DNA from: Aureobasidium sp. EXF-3400
Taxonomy: Eukaryota; Ascomycota; Dothideomycetes; Dothideales; Saccotheciaceae
Assembly: GCA_024195585.1 (NCBI GenBank)
Contig: SWBL01000066.1
Location: 62,001-126,000, forward strand
Direction: 5' to 3'
DNA length: 64,000 bases
This document shows, one piece after another, positions 54,398-64,000 of this stretch. A program made the position numbers and the translations under genes. The notes beneath the pieces are model-generated. The model was not told where the DNA came from, did not search any database, and saw only the letters and a program-made list of their open reading frames with translations. Every line of letters starts with the position of its first letter. The stretch's first letter is position 1.

Positions 54398-54606
54398 AGC
54401 CTCATATCCTCTAACCAAGATGTCGGCGACTCGCACTAATTTAATGTCCAGCATAGCACCTACTTAAAGGACCCGATGCTCGGCACTCTTAGTGGCCGTT
54501 TCAACACTAGATTTAACATAGAAATGTTCCTCCATATCGATACTATAGAATACTATATTACCGATCTTGCTTAGCTCTATCTCCAATCACATCTAATTCG
54601 ACAAGA
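54398..54606 (+). pseudogene. Relic of a GH2 beta-mannosidase gene
   Basis: One frame reads LISSNQDVGDSH*FNVQHST, then LKDPMLGTLSGRFNTRFNIE, MFLHIDTIEYYITDLA, a second stop, LYLQSHLI. It aligns without gaps to the intact mndB product of this window: LVSSDQTVGDMHQWNVWHGT, then EKYQIYDTLGGRFNSEFGLE, AHCHIDTIKYYVTDPA, E, LYVQSHMI. About half the residues are identical over about 65 positions. The nucleophile region NSEFGLE has become NTRFNIE, and stops replace Gln and Glu codons (TAA, TAG). Base changes lean towards A+T. No other part of the gene was found nearby. Confidence 0.8.
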
Positions 54607-54785
54607 AGTCACTAAAGAGGATCTGCTTTTCGTTTTCCTCGTGCTGTCATACAGCCCACCGATAGAAACTGCATCTCGACGGCAGGATTGGGCAATGACT
54701 AAAAATTGTGAGCCTCAGAACGGTGCGAGATTCGTCTTTCTGGGATGAACGCGTGCCAGTCTGATCAATTCTCTCGAAGTGGCTC

Positions 54786-57599
54786 TTATTGCTGGAACTG
54801 CCAGGTTTCATCACCTGTACCCTGGACGTTCGAGCCAGCCATCCAGTCAAATTCGCTGTAAGCAAACCCAGTTCCCGTGTTTCCAAAAATATCGGTGTCC
54901 GCGACGGGCACATCCCACATCATGTCGTCAAACCAGAAATTGTTCATCGCGGCAGCTCCGTTTGGCGAGAGGCCCCATATGTCTTCCGTGATCATTTCCG
55001 AGCCTGGTATAGGTAGTTGAGCATCTCCATGAGTGTTGGATCGATCAACTTGGCTGTCGACAACTGCTCCAAGATTCGGGAGAATACGTTGATCCTGAGC
55101 TAGAGATCCCTGGTCAGCTCTTTCGCTGGCCAAGATCTTACTCGCCTCGTATAATCGCGATACAACGTCATGGGACTTCTTCGCTGCGGCAGACCAACGA
55201 TTCATCCTTGTGAAAAATTGTAAAGCTTTCTCGACCAGGTTTTGCCACTCCTCCACATCTCTCCGGTCGGAAGGTCCAGTACCCTCACCAGCGATATTTG
55301 TGTCGTCTTCTGCCGTTTGGAGAGTCTCTCCATCGTCTTCCAGCTGATTTTGGAGTTTTCTCAAGGACGAAAAGATGCACACGAGCGGGACCATCACTGC
55401 TTGGTACCTAGAGTATTGTAAGCAAGAGATCTTGCAGATTCAACGATATCCGCTCACATGAACCAAACGCCATTCCAGCCGGAAAGTAGATCTTCGCGGC
55501 ACAAATCGCTGATATCTGCGATCGTTCGGGCTGCAACAGCCTGACATCGACCAACACCTACCTTCTCCTCTGCTGAGAGTTGAGTCTCATTCCCATCGCG
55601 TAATGCAGTAGCCAAAACGTAAGGCCGATGTAATAGTAGTCGGAGATTCTGATATCTCCAGAGCATAATAGTGCTTGGTGTCTCGAGTATCTCTCGATTT
55701 TTTTGTTGTTTCGATGACTTGTGCCGACGATTTTCCAAGATGAAAGAAGTGTCGCGTTTCAAAACAGGCGGTAGATCAGTATGCCATTGTAGCAGCTCTT
55801 TGTCAAGTTTATTCAGCTCGGAGAATGGTAGAAGTGGTGTGGCTGATAAAGCGTCTTGGATCTGAGCAGCGATTTTACAGAACGCGACATTGTGCACCAG
55901 GGGCATGGACTTGACTGCCGCTGGGTCCGAGAAGTCGCTGACCTTTGTTTGTGTTAGCTGGGCCTCTTGAATGTGAACTTTTTTGTCTGTCTGTACTGAC
56001 CTCTGGCACGTGGACTGTTATACCCCTGCTGGGTTGCCCTAATGAAGGTCTCCCAGTGGTCGTGCTATACCGCATCAGAAACGGGTTGAGTAATCATGTC
56101 CAGTCAACCTACTTCGCCCAGGTGTCGAGTACATACAAGCTCCACCATGTCCGTCGTCTGACATCGGCAGACATGACTTTGTGTATCGGGTTTCCCTTAG
56201 CAGGGCCTGTATCAGTATATTCCCGGTGTAAACCCAGTACAGTGGCTTGACGTAACGTTGCACCCATTAGGTTATTTGCCAGGTTCGGCCTGCTGACATA
56301 GTGAAGGCTGCACACATCAGTCTCTCACAGATAACTGCCAAAAACCATGTCAAACTTACTAGTAGCCGCTCAAGAGCCCTAAAGCTTGGACGACAAGCGT
56401 ATTGCCACTACCAAGGCTGTCAAAATCCAGAAGCCGCATAGCGCGTTGATAGTAGGCTTCGTGAGCAGTATTAGTACAATCTGATGACATTACGGATCCC
56501 AGAGCCAGGACTGTGTTGAGCAGAGCTAGCCAAGCATGATCCTTGCGCTCCCCGTAGAGCCACGTTTGCCAGAACTGTTGCTCGTCAAGCATGGGCATGA
56601 GTGGATGAACTTTGCTGAAATATGTTTCGATCAAGACTTGTCCGAGTTCAGCAGGCGGTAGATACCCCGGGTCAACGTTGTTGTGATCTGATGAAGGCGA
56701 GTCTGCTCGGCTTGGTAATGCTGTTTCCGTCTGACCTGATGCTAGTAATCTCCGTGTTGCAGGAGCCACTCTACAGATAACCTTCAGAGCAGCCGTAATG
56801 GATGAAACGCCCACGTAAGACGAAGGCCTGTCTAATGACAATGATAGCCCGTTGACATCGTCGGAGATACCTTGAACCCTGGTCGAGTGTCGCGTAGCTT
56901 CGTCAGCGACAGGGTCTTGCTCTGGTGCTTGTATAAGTGTTTCCAGACTGTCTGCTCCTTCGGACTCCAAAGTAGATGTTGGAGAGCCAAACTCTGATGT
57001 CCGTGTCGGGTGGTCGGCCGCTCCTGGCAAGGTCCCAATGATAGCAACAAGATCCTCCTTGGACAGGGCAACCAACTGTTCAACGCTCCTACCGGGAAAG
57101 AGACGCTCGAAGACCAAGCGATACTGCTCTACAGACGATGACAAGTCTTCCACCAATCTGTATGACATCAACTCCTCATATTACGGTGTGATGAAAATTG
57201 TAAGGAACTTACTTCTTGGATAGCACGACACGCGGCGGTGGCTTTGAATACATACAAGCATCTGCTTGCTGTGAGACTGTATTAGTTACGAGCCTACTCA
57301 CCCTGCAGGAATCTCATACCTGATAGTATACGCCTAAAAATGGTTCAGATACTGTCCTCGGCTTGTCGCATCGTGTACTCTGCACTCACACTGGCCACAA
57401 GGCGTGGCGCCATCGCAGCGAATCTTTCGGCGTCTGCAGGATCCTGTCGCTCCATCAATGTCTGATTGTCCAGATCCATGGAGATATCAATCATACCACA
57501 TGCATTGCTGGTCGTGATACGTCGTGTCACGGGTGGTTTGGGTGGCTTGGCGGTATCGGTATTGTTCTCGCTCCCGGAAGCCTGGAAAGAACTGAACAT
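54786..57599 (-). CDS. Zn2Cys6 transcription factor beside mndB
   Basis: Eight exons on the minus strand (57599-57497, 57443-57379, 57268-57213, 57157-56360, 56307-56113, 56064-56001, 55942-55458, 55407-54786) sum to 795 aa with consistent phases. The zinc cluster is assembled across introns 1 and 2: NACGSCRRRKIRCDGATPC, GQC, then ECRQADAC, that is C-x2-C-x6-C-x5-C-x2-C-x7-C; the second junction is the least certain. A helical linker follows (LVEDLSSSVEQYRLVFERLF). The Fungal_trans domain has YFSKVHPLMPMLDEQQFW, ATVLGLHREYTD and RRRTWWSLYVLDTW. Its position next to a beta-mannosidase and a sugar transporter suggests regulation of mannan-derived sugar use, by inference only. Confidence 0.85.
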
Positions 57600-57888
57600 T
57601 GTACAGCGGGGTAGATGACTGTTGACCTAGGTGGCGCCGATCGATTCGACGAAGTCACCCGCAGATAAAACACGCATTGAAAAGATGTTGATGGGGAAAC
57701 TGCAGCGGGGAACAAGAGCTTTATATGATCAGGGCACGAAAATTAAGCTTTCCCTTGATCGTCCTTGCCGTACGGCGTTTTGTCATACTGGCCCCACCCA
57801 CTCATCGACTACAAATATTTGTTATATGCATAAGCTGAGCCCTTCGTCACTTCAAAATTTCACTTTTCCGTCATCCAATATAAGCTAT

Positions 57889-60665
57889 CTATTGTCCGTA
57901 GTATCGCCACTTCAGCGGGACATCGCCCGGCTTCAGTCCCTTAATTGTGATAACTTGCTCGTCTCCCGGAGTGATGTCGATAGCACTGTCATTCACGAGA
58001 ACTCCTTCTCGTTCCTCGAAGACCAGACCTTTCGTGGGCTTCTCTGATCTCACTGTGATCTTGCCTTCATCAAAGGCCACATGAACTCCTCTACCTTCCA
58101 TGTTGAGGTACTTGAGCGGTTGAGGCCAGTCAATGTCTCGCGAAACAACGCCGTCTTCTCCATCTATCCAGATCCTTGCCGCTAGCACGTGCGATTCCTC
58201 TTTCTCGTTGTTTATCTCGCCACCGAAGATGTTCGTGGTGCCGTTTGCCGTGATCTTGATGTTCTTCTTGACCAAAGCTGGCTTGATCTCTTTGCCAGTG
58301 GCAATGGAGATATATCTGAGCTCAACCTTAGTCGCTGTCACTTCTTTCGTGCCATTGCTTGACACCCAGCATTCATAAGAACTTGTCTTTGCAGGTCGGG
58401 CATGAACAACGCTCCAATCATGATGCGCACGCTTGACCGCAACAGCGATTGGAGCCAAAACTCTTCGCATGGCATAGTAAGCTGGCTTCTTGCGCTGGAA
58501 GTAGTCGATGATGGACCATGATGTAACAGGCCAACAATCGTTGAGTTGCCATACGAGCGCGCCACCGCAGTGTCGAGTCTTTGCATAAGGAGAAGAGGCG
58601 GATGGGCTGATTGCGTGTCCCCATTGCTGTCGCCAGCCGCGGTAACCGTACATCAACGCATCTGACTGACTCAGTTGTGTAAGATGGATGTATGCTTCAA
58701 GACTGGGGTCTGTTATCCGGAAATTCTCAACCAAATATGTCGCGATTCTTCTTTCGTGACCATCCGCTTTGTTGTGGAAATCGATCATATGCGATTGAAC
58801 ATAGAGCTCAGCTGGATCGGTAACATAGTACTTTATAGTGTCGATGTGACAATGCGCCTCAAGCCCGAATTCGCTGTTAAACCTACCACCGAGGGTGTCG
58901 TAGATCTGGTACTTCTCCTGGGTTCCATGCCAGACATTCCACTGGTGCATGTCGCCAACGGTCTGGTCAGAGGATACGAGGCCATCTCCCCATGGCGATC
59001 CAGGGTGGTACGGTACATGAGGTGAGTGTGAAGCAACGACTTCCGGTAGCATCTGCAAAAATCTTAGTGGGTACCTCTAAGACCGAAAATAAAGTGTTCA
59101 CATACCTTCTCATAGAGGTATCTCGCAGGGAAGTCTGTCTTCAGCCAGTTCTCGGGGTCCTTGTCGTCATAGTCGTACGTCAGGCCACACTGCTCTTGCA
59201 CCTGGTAATCTTCGTTGTTGCCAGCATAGACGACGATTGACGGATGATGGCGGATACGCTTGACCTGCGCAACGCACTCGGCCTCGACAGACTCTCTGAA
59301 CTCCTTGATGGCAGCAGGGTAGTTACCGCAACCAAACATGAAGTCTTGCCAGACGAGGATGCCGAGCTCATCGCAGGTATCGTAGAAGACGTCCTCTTCC
59401 CAGATACCACCACCCCAGATCCTGGTAACTATGGTTAGTCTGACACTCAGAAAATGTGGTTTCGACCAAACGTACCTTATCATGACTTGGTAACCATCGA
59501 CCATAGTTTGCAGCCATGATCGATATCTCTCTTTCGTGATTCGAGGCGTAAAGCTGTCGGCGGGAATCCAGCAAGAACCGCCACAGAACACATCGATACC
59601 GTTGATTCTGAAGAAGAAGGTCTTGCCAACCTCGTCTGGTTCTTGTACCAACTCACCACGACGGAAGCCAATTCTTTTACTCAAGGTCTGTAGTTCGCGT
59701 CCTTCCACGGCCAACACAGCCTCACAGGTATACAGTGACTGCTCACCATACCCATGAGGATACCATAGCTTGGGCTCGGAGATGTGGAAGTCTGCCTTGG
59801 CGATGCCTTTGCTGTCGACCGACACCGTCTTCTCAAATATTATGTCATTGCCGGATCGGATGGCGATCTTGACATCGGCTTCGGACGAACGTTCGGTAGA
59901 GACGGACACATTGACAACGACATCGTCCAGTGAGTTGCTGAGATCATAGTCCACTCGCATTTCTGAGATTCGAGCATACGAAGTTTCCAAACTAACCGCT
60001 CGCCAAGGGCCACAAGTCATCAGCACGGGACCCCAGTCCCAGCCCCTGATCAATGTCAGTATACATACAGTAGCCTGAATAATTCTGTTCTCACCAATGA
60101 TATTGGGCTTTTCTTGTAGCGAGCCTAGCCATGTCTGCATTGAAGCCAACCCATTTGTGCTCGGGGTGAGCGTCTTTGATCTTTCGGCCCTCCAAAAGTG
60201 CTGAGCGGAAATCGATATCCAGTGTGTTGTCTTTGCCGTCTTTGAGGTTTTTCGTGATGTCTATCCTATACGGGATGAACATATTGTCGCTTTCCAGGAC
60301 AATCTCTCCATTGACTTTGACAGTCGCGAACGTGTCGAGGCCATCAAGAACAAGTTCATGAATCTGACCGTCTCTTGTAGGTTCGACTTCCGGGAGTCTT
60401 GTTCTGTAGGTCCAACCCTTGTCCGCGACCCATTCACATTTGAGCTCGTTGAAACCAAGGAAGGGGTCAGGGATGCTGTTTGAGCTCAGTCAGTGTCGTC
60501 CATTGAGGAAGAGTATGATCCCGCTTACACATTGTTCGCGATCAGATCAAGATGCACATTGGTGGGTACAGTCTTCACCGGCATCCAATTGTCCAAGTCG
60601 GTCTGCTTGAACTCCCATGATTCTTTGAGCTCGTGCACCTTCAAGGCTTCTGTGGTGCGCGTCAT
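57889..60665 (-). CDS. mndB: Beta-mannosidase B, glycoside hydrolase family 2
   Basis: Five exons on the minus strand (60665-60529, 60475-60095, 60045-59476, 59421-59106, 59052-57889) give 855 aa. The enzyme releases terminal beta-1,4-mannose from manno-oligosaccharides. GH2 architecture: a sugar-binding jelly roll (residues 1 to about 185, HELKESWEFKQT, NNVIPDPFLGFNE), GWDWGPVLMTCGPWR, a beta-sandwich, then the TIM barrel with KTFFFRINGIDVFCGGSCW, IWGGGIWEED and acid/base Glu in VVYAGNNEDYQ; the nucleophile Glu lies in FNSEFGLEAHCHID. The MTRTTEALKVHEL start shows no signal peptide, as in the MndB type believed to act inside the cell on imported oligosaccharides, which suits the neighbouring transporter gene. 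All junction phases agree. Confidence 0.93.
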
Positions 60666-61960
60666 ATCTGCTGAATGTTTGGGCGGGCGACAGCCAATGC
60701 TGTGGCAAGCGCTCACATCTTATAAACCACCGGGGTGATTTGCGAGACCCTGAGCCGGATGATATCTGGCTGCCCGCATCTCAAAGGTTGATATCATACC
60801 GGATTGGGAAGAAAGCTCACGGAGGAGCTCGAAGAGCTCCGCTCTCAATATGGTTAGACCATGCGGGGCGCCGGTCTTGGCGGCGAGGACAACCGAGGTT
60901 CTCAATTGGTAACGGAGCTTCTTCCTCCGTGTCGAACCTGCCACCACTCCTCTAATCCAAAACACGCGGACCTACAGACTCCTTGGTGCATGCGGGTCGA
61001 CTCGTTCAGGTCACCATCTCACGCGATCACGGAAGATTATCCACATCATATCCATTCCGCGAAGCACGAATTTGTGGCGGCCTCGAACGTTGTTAATTGA
61101 CAATTGGACATGCACTGATCAACATTCAAAACAACATGAAGAATGGCCGTAAGTCTGGTGAGTGGATGTCCTGCGAGTAGGCTCTGCTTGTAGCAAGCGT
61201 GAGCGTTCAGTTCAATGGCCGTGTCATTCACGATCATCCAGCATTAACTTCTTGTGTTTGGTCACTTGAGATTTTTCCGTTCCCCAAACGTATGTTTCTT
61301 CTATCTAGACAGGCATTCGGGGCCGTGAATCCGTACAACCACGCCCTTTCTTACGACCTAGATTCATCGCTTGTCTTCTGGGCGCTCTTGAACACACATT
61401 TCAATGTCACGCGGTCTCAAATAAGGAGGGTTTAAGCGGAGCGCTTGTGCTGATCTGCAAGAGGATCATGCAGTATATATACTTGGTAAATTGATAAAAT
61501 CAGCATCCAATATCGCTTTTCACGCCCTGGGTACGGATTCCATCACCGCTGAGCCAAGGGTAGGCTTTGATCCAGTGCTTCTCAGCACCCAGGAGTGTCG
61601 GCCCTTCTTCCCGCCAACGACTTCTGAATCCTTCAAACACAAAGCCACCATCTTCGTCTATTGACTAAACCTGGCTTCGGAGCATCTAATGTTGAACACC
61701 TGACATCGGTGTGGTGGTTTGCAGTAGTTTTTCCAGCACTCGGTAATAAGCTCCAACGGCTTCCTCTATGCATGCGGAGGGCTCGCCTCCGTCTCAACCA
61801 CCCCCAAACGAACACTCTGGGGTTGCCATGCGGGGTGCATGCAGATCTATATCTATCGACTGCATCCCCACACTCACCCCGACACTTCTCTCCCCAGATC
61901 TGCATACTTTGCTCACTGTAGCCCACTCTCATCAAGTCGTACTGGAAACCACCTCCAACC
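60666..61960. promoter_or_regulatory. Divergent promoter region of mndB and the sugar transporter
   Basis: About 1.3 kb between divergent start codons. Short frames only. The region presumably holds control sites for both genes; none was confidently identified. Confidence 0.5.
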
Positions 61961-63983
61961 ATGACCATGGACGAGAAGAACGTGGTCGAAGGCCTTGCTG
62001 TATGGTACTCCGACTCTCGTACTTGCGAGCCATACTGACATTGAGTAGAAGGTTGAGACTCATGAAGCAGAGAACGAACATATCGAGACCATTGCTGGCA
62101 GTACTGCCTTCAATGATGCACTGATGCGAGAGCACCCTACCCTGATGACTCCGACCACCATCCTTCTTTTTGCATGCACTCTTCTTGGTTGCTTGTGCCA
62201 GTGAGTCGTCTGCACGCTGCTTGACTCTGTTGATCATCACTGACACATTTCTCAGGACCATGAACGGCTACGACGGAAGTCTGCTCAATGGTTTGCTCAT
62301 CAACCCTCAATTTAAGACGTTCTTCCATGGCTCCAACGCCGGAATCTGGGCTGGCATTGTGTCTTCCATGTACCAAATCGGTGGTGTTGTTGCGCTTCCC
62401 TTTGTCGGTCCCGCTATTGACACATGGGGTCGTCGTTGGGGTATGTTCATTGGCTCTGTCATCATCTTGCTGGGAACAATCATCTCTGGAACAACCTTCA
62501 AGGACGCAAACGTCGGACAGTTCATGGGTGGTAGATTCATACTCGGTAAGATATTTCGTGTCAAACTATCGAGAGTATCACTGACCCGTCACAGGCTTCG
62601 GTGTATCCATCGCCTCCGCTGCAGGACCCATCTATGTCGTCGAAATGTCCCATCCTGCATACAGAGGTAAAGTAACCGCTTACTGCAACACCTTCTGGTT
62701 CACCGGAAGTATTATTGCAGCAGGCGCTGTCAGAGGCGCTCTCGATCTGTCAGGAAACTCGTCTTGGCTTTTGCCCGTCTGGATCCAATGTTTGTGTCCA
62801 GGAATCATCTGTCTCTTCGTTTGGTTCATTCCCGAGTCGCCCCGATGGCTCTATGTCAACAACAAGCAAGAGTCGGCCTTGGCAACTCTTACCAAATGGC
62901 ATGGACAAGGAAATACGGAGAGTGCGTGGGTGAAGCTGCAACTAGCCGAATACGAAGACTTCCTGAACATGGACGGCGCCGACAAGCGCTGGTGGGATTA
63001 CAGTGCGCTGTTCAAGAAGGCCAGCTCGCGTTACAGACTCGCTTGCAACTGCGGCTTCAGTATCTTCGGACAGTAAGTATACTCCTTATACTACGCTTGC
63101 AAGGACTTTGCTAACCATGCTCTCGCTTCTAGATGGGCAGGAAATGCTGTCTTGACTTACTTCATTGGCGCCGTGCTTGACACCGCTGGATACCATTCAT
63201 CCATTCAACAAGCCAACATCAACTTGGGCTACTCGTGCTTCCAGTTTGTCTTCGCCCTTATCGGATCCGCCTTTGTCGACAAGGTCGGTAGACGTCGCCT
63301 AATGCTCACCGGTATGGCTGGTTGTGCAGTCGTCTGGGTTGGCATGACTACCGCCAGTGGCTTGTTCAAGGAGACTCAGAATACCAGTGCTGCCAAAGCT
63401 ACTGTCGCCATGATCTTCATGTTCGGAGCAGTCTTCTCCTTCTGCCTTACGCCTCTTCAAGCCCTTTATCCTGGTAAGTCCTCCACACAAAATCGAAGAA
63501 AAGAAAAAGAAGAAAAAACGAAAAAATTGAAACAAAGTCAACACTTGCAAATGATCTTGTTGCTCCTGCTGCTATCACAGAAGAACATATTGCTAACTCT
63601 GCTTTGTTTAGTCGAGGTGTTGTCCTTCGAAATGCGTGCCAAAGGTATGGCGTTCTCGAGTTTGGCTGTCAACGCCGGTGGCCTGCTCAACCAATTTGCC
63701 TGGCCCGTCTCTCTCAAGAACATTGGATGGAAGACGTATATCCTGTTCGTAGCGTGGTGCGCAGTTCAAACGGTCATCATCTACATATGGTTCCCTGAGA
63801 CCAAGAACAGAACTGTAAGTTTTTGCATTTTTTCAGTTGTACCTCTACTAACTCGGTTTTTAGCTTGAGGAACTCGACGATATCTTCGAATCTCCCAACC
63901 CGGTCAAGAAGTCGTTGGAGAAGAAGCAGGTCTTGGTTAGTGAGCAACACGGTGTTGCTGTTATCGAGAAGGTTGTGGTGTAG
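61961..63983 (+). CDS. MFS sugar transporter (hexose/oligosaccharide type)
   Basis: Seven exons (61961-61999, 62049-62200, 62256-62545, 62595-63072, 63133-63473, 63612-63814, 63864-63983) give 540 aa. Twelve-helix sugar porter with family motifs: MNGYDGSLLNGLL in helix 1, DTWGRRWGMFIGS, GRFILGFGVSIASAAGPIYV with EMSHPAYRG, PESPRWLYVNNKQE, DKVGRRRLMLTGMAG and WFPETKNRTLEELD. Fungal proteins of this type import hexoses or disaccharides such as lactose and cellobiose by proton symport. Next to mndB, import of manno-oligosaccharides is plausible but unproven. All junction phases agree. The Lys-rich C-terminus is cytoplasmic. Confidence 0.93.
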
Positions 63984-64000
63984 GTGATTTGTTAGTACAA

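Noticed and set aside
1..64000. CRISPR arrays, rRNA genes, intact transposons
   Set aside because: No regularly spaced repeats, no 5S/18S/28S-like sequence and no transposase, reverse-transcriptase or integrase motif was seen on either strand.

Overview
The window comes from the nuclear genome of a filamentous ascomycete (Pezizomycotina). The best guess is a Dothideomycete, but this is inference from protein families, not a measured placement. The signs are many 47-60 nt introns with GT..CTRAY..AG signals, an intron-bearing tRNA-Pro, an XlnR orthologue, fungal Zn2Cys6 regulators and an Effector-5-like secreted protein. About twenty conventional genes alternate on both strands with long gene-poor or decayed stretches.

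Layout. 0-10 kb: the 3' part of an amino-acid permease, tRNA-Pro(AGG), the xylanolytic activator gene xlnR, a frameshifted orphan gene and tRNA-Val(AAC). 10-17 kb: a ketopantoate-reductase-family gene, an Effector-5-like secreted protein and pex11. 17.4-24.2 kb: an island with two P-loop GTPase genes on opposite strands. One is a 908-aa fusion of a DUF2235 (Tle1-like) hydrolase, a GTPase and a membrane segment; a decayed reading frame lies between them. 24.9-31.8 kb: a mitochondrial TPR (Mgr3-like) gene divergent from vma22, a Dal5-type MFS transporter and a secreted type-B carboxylesterase. 31.8-44.8 kb: an accessory zone of small lineage-restricted genes, with a tandem paralogue pair, two CxxC/HxxxH finger paralogues that share a first-exon structure, and several pseudogenes. 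An amine oxidase gene sits inside this zone.

45.3-51.6 kb holds a Zn2Cys6 regulator, an amidase and an aminotransferase. The last two are convergent and carry the same two-part CGG-type element in their promoters, which suggests one small regulon. 52.7-54.6 kb has two small orphan genes and a relic of a beta-mannosidase gene. 54.8-64 kb has a second Zn2Cys6 regulator, an intact GH2 beta-mannosidase (mndB) and a hexose/oligosaccharide MFS transporter, a plausible mannan-sugar utilisation cluster.

The most unusual items are the DUF2235-GTPase fusion island, the shared promoter element of the amidase and aminotransferase genes, the beta-mannosidase relic near mndB, and the decaying orphan-gene zone with in-frame amber codons and a four-copy coding-like repeat.
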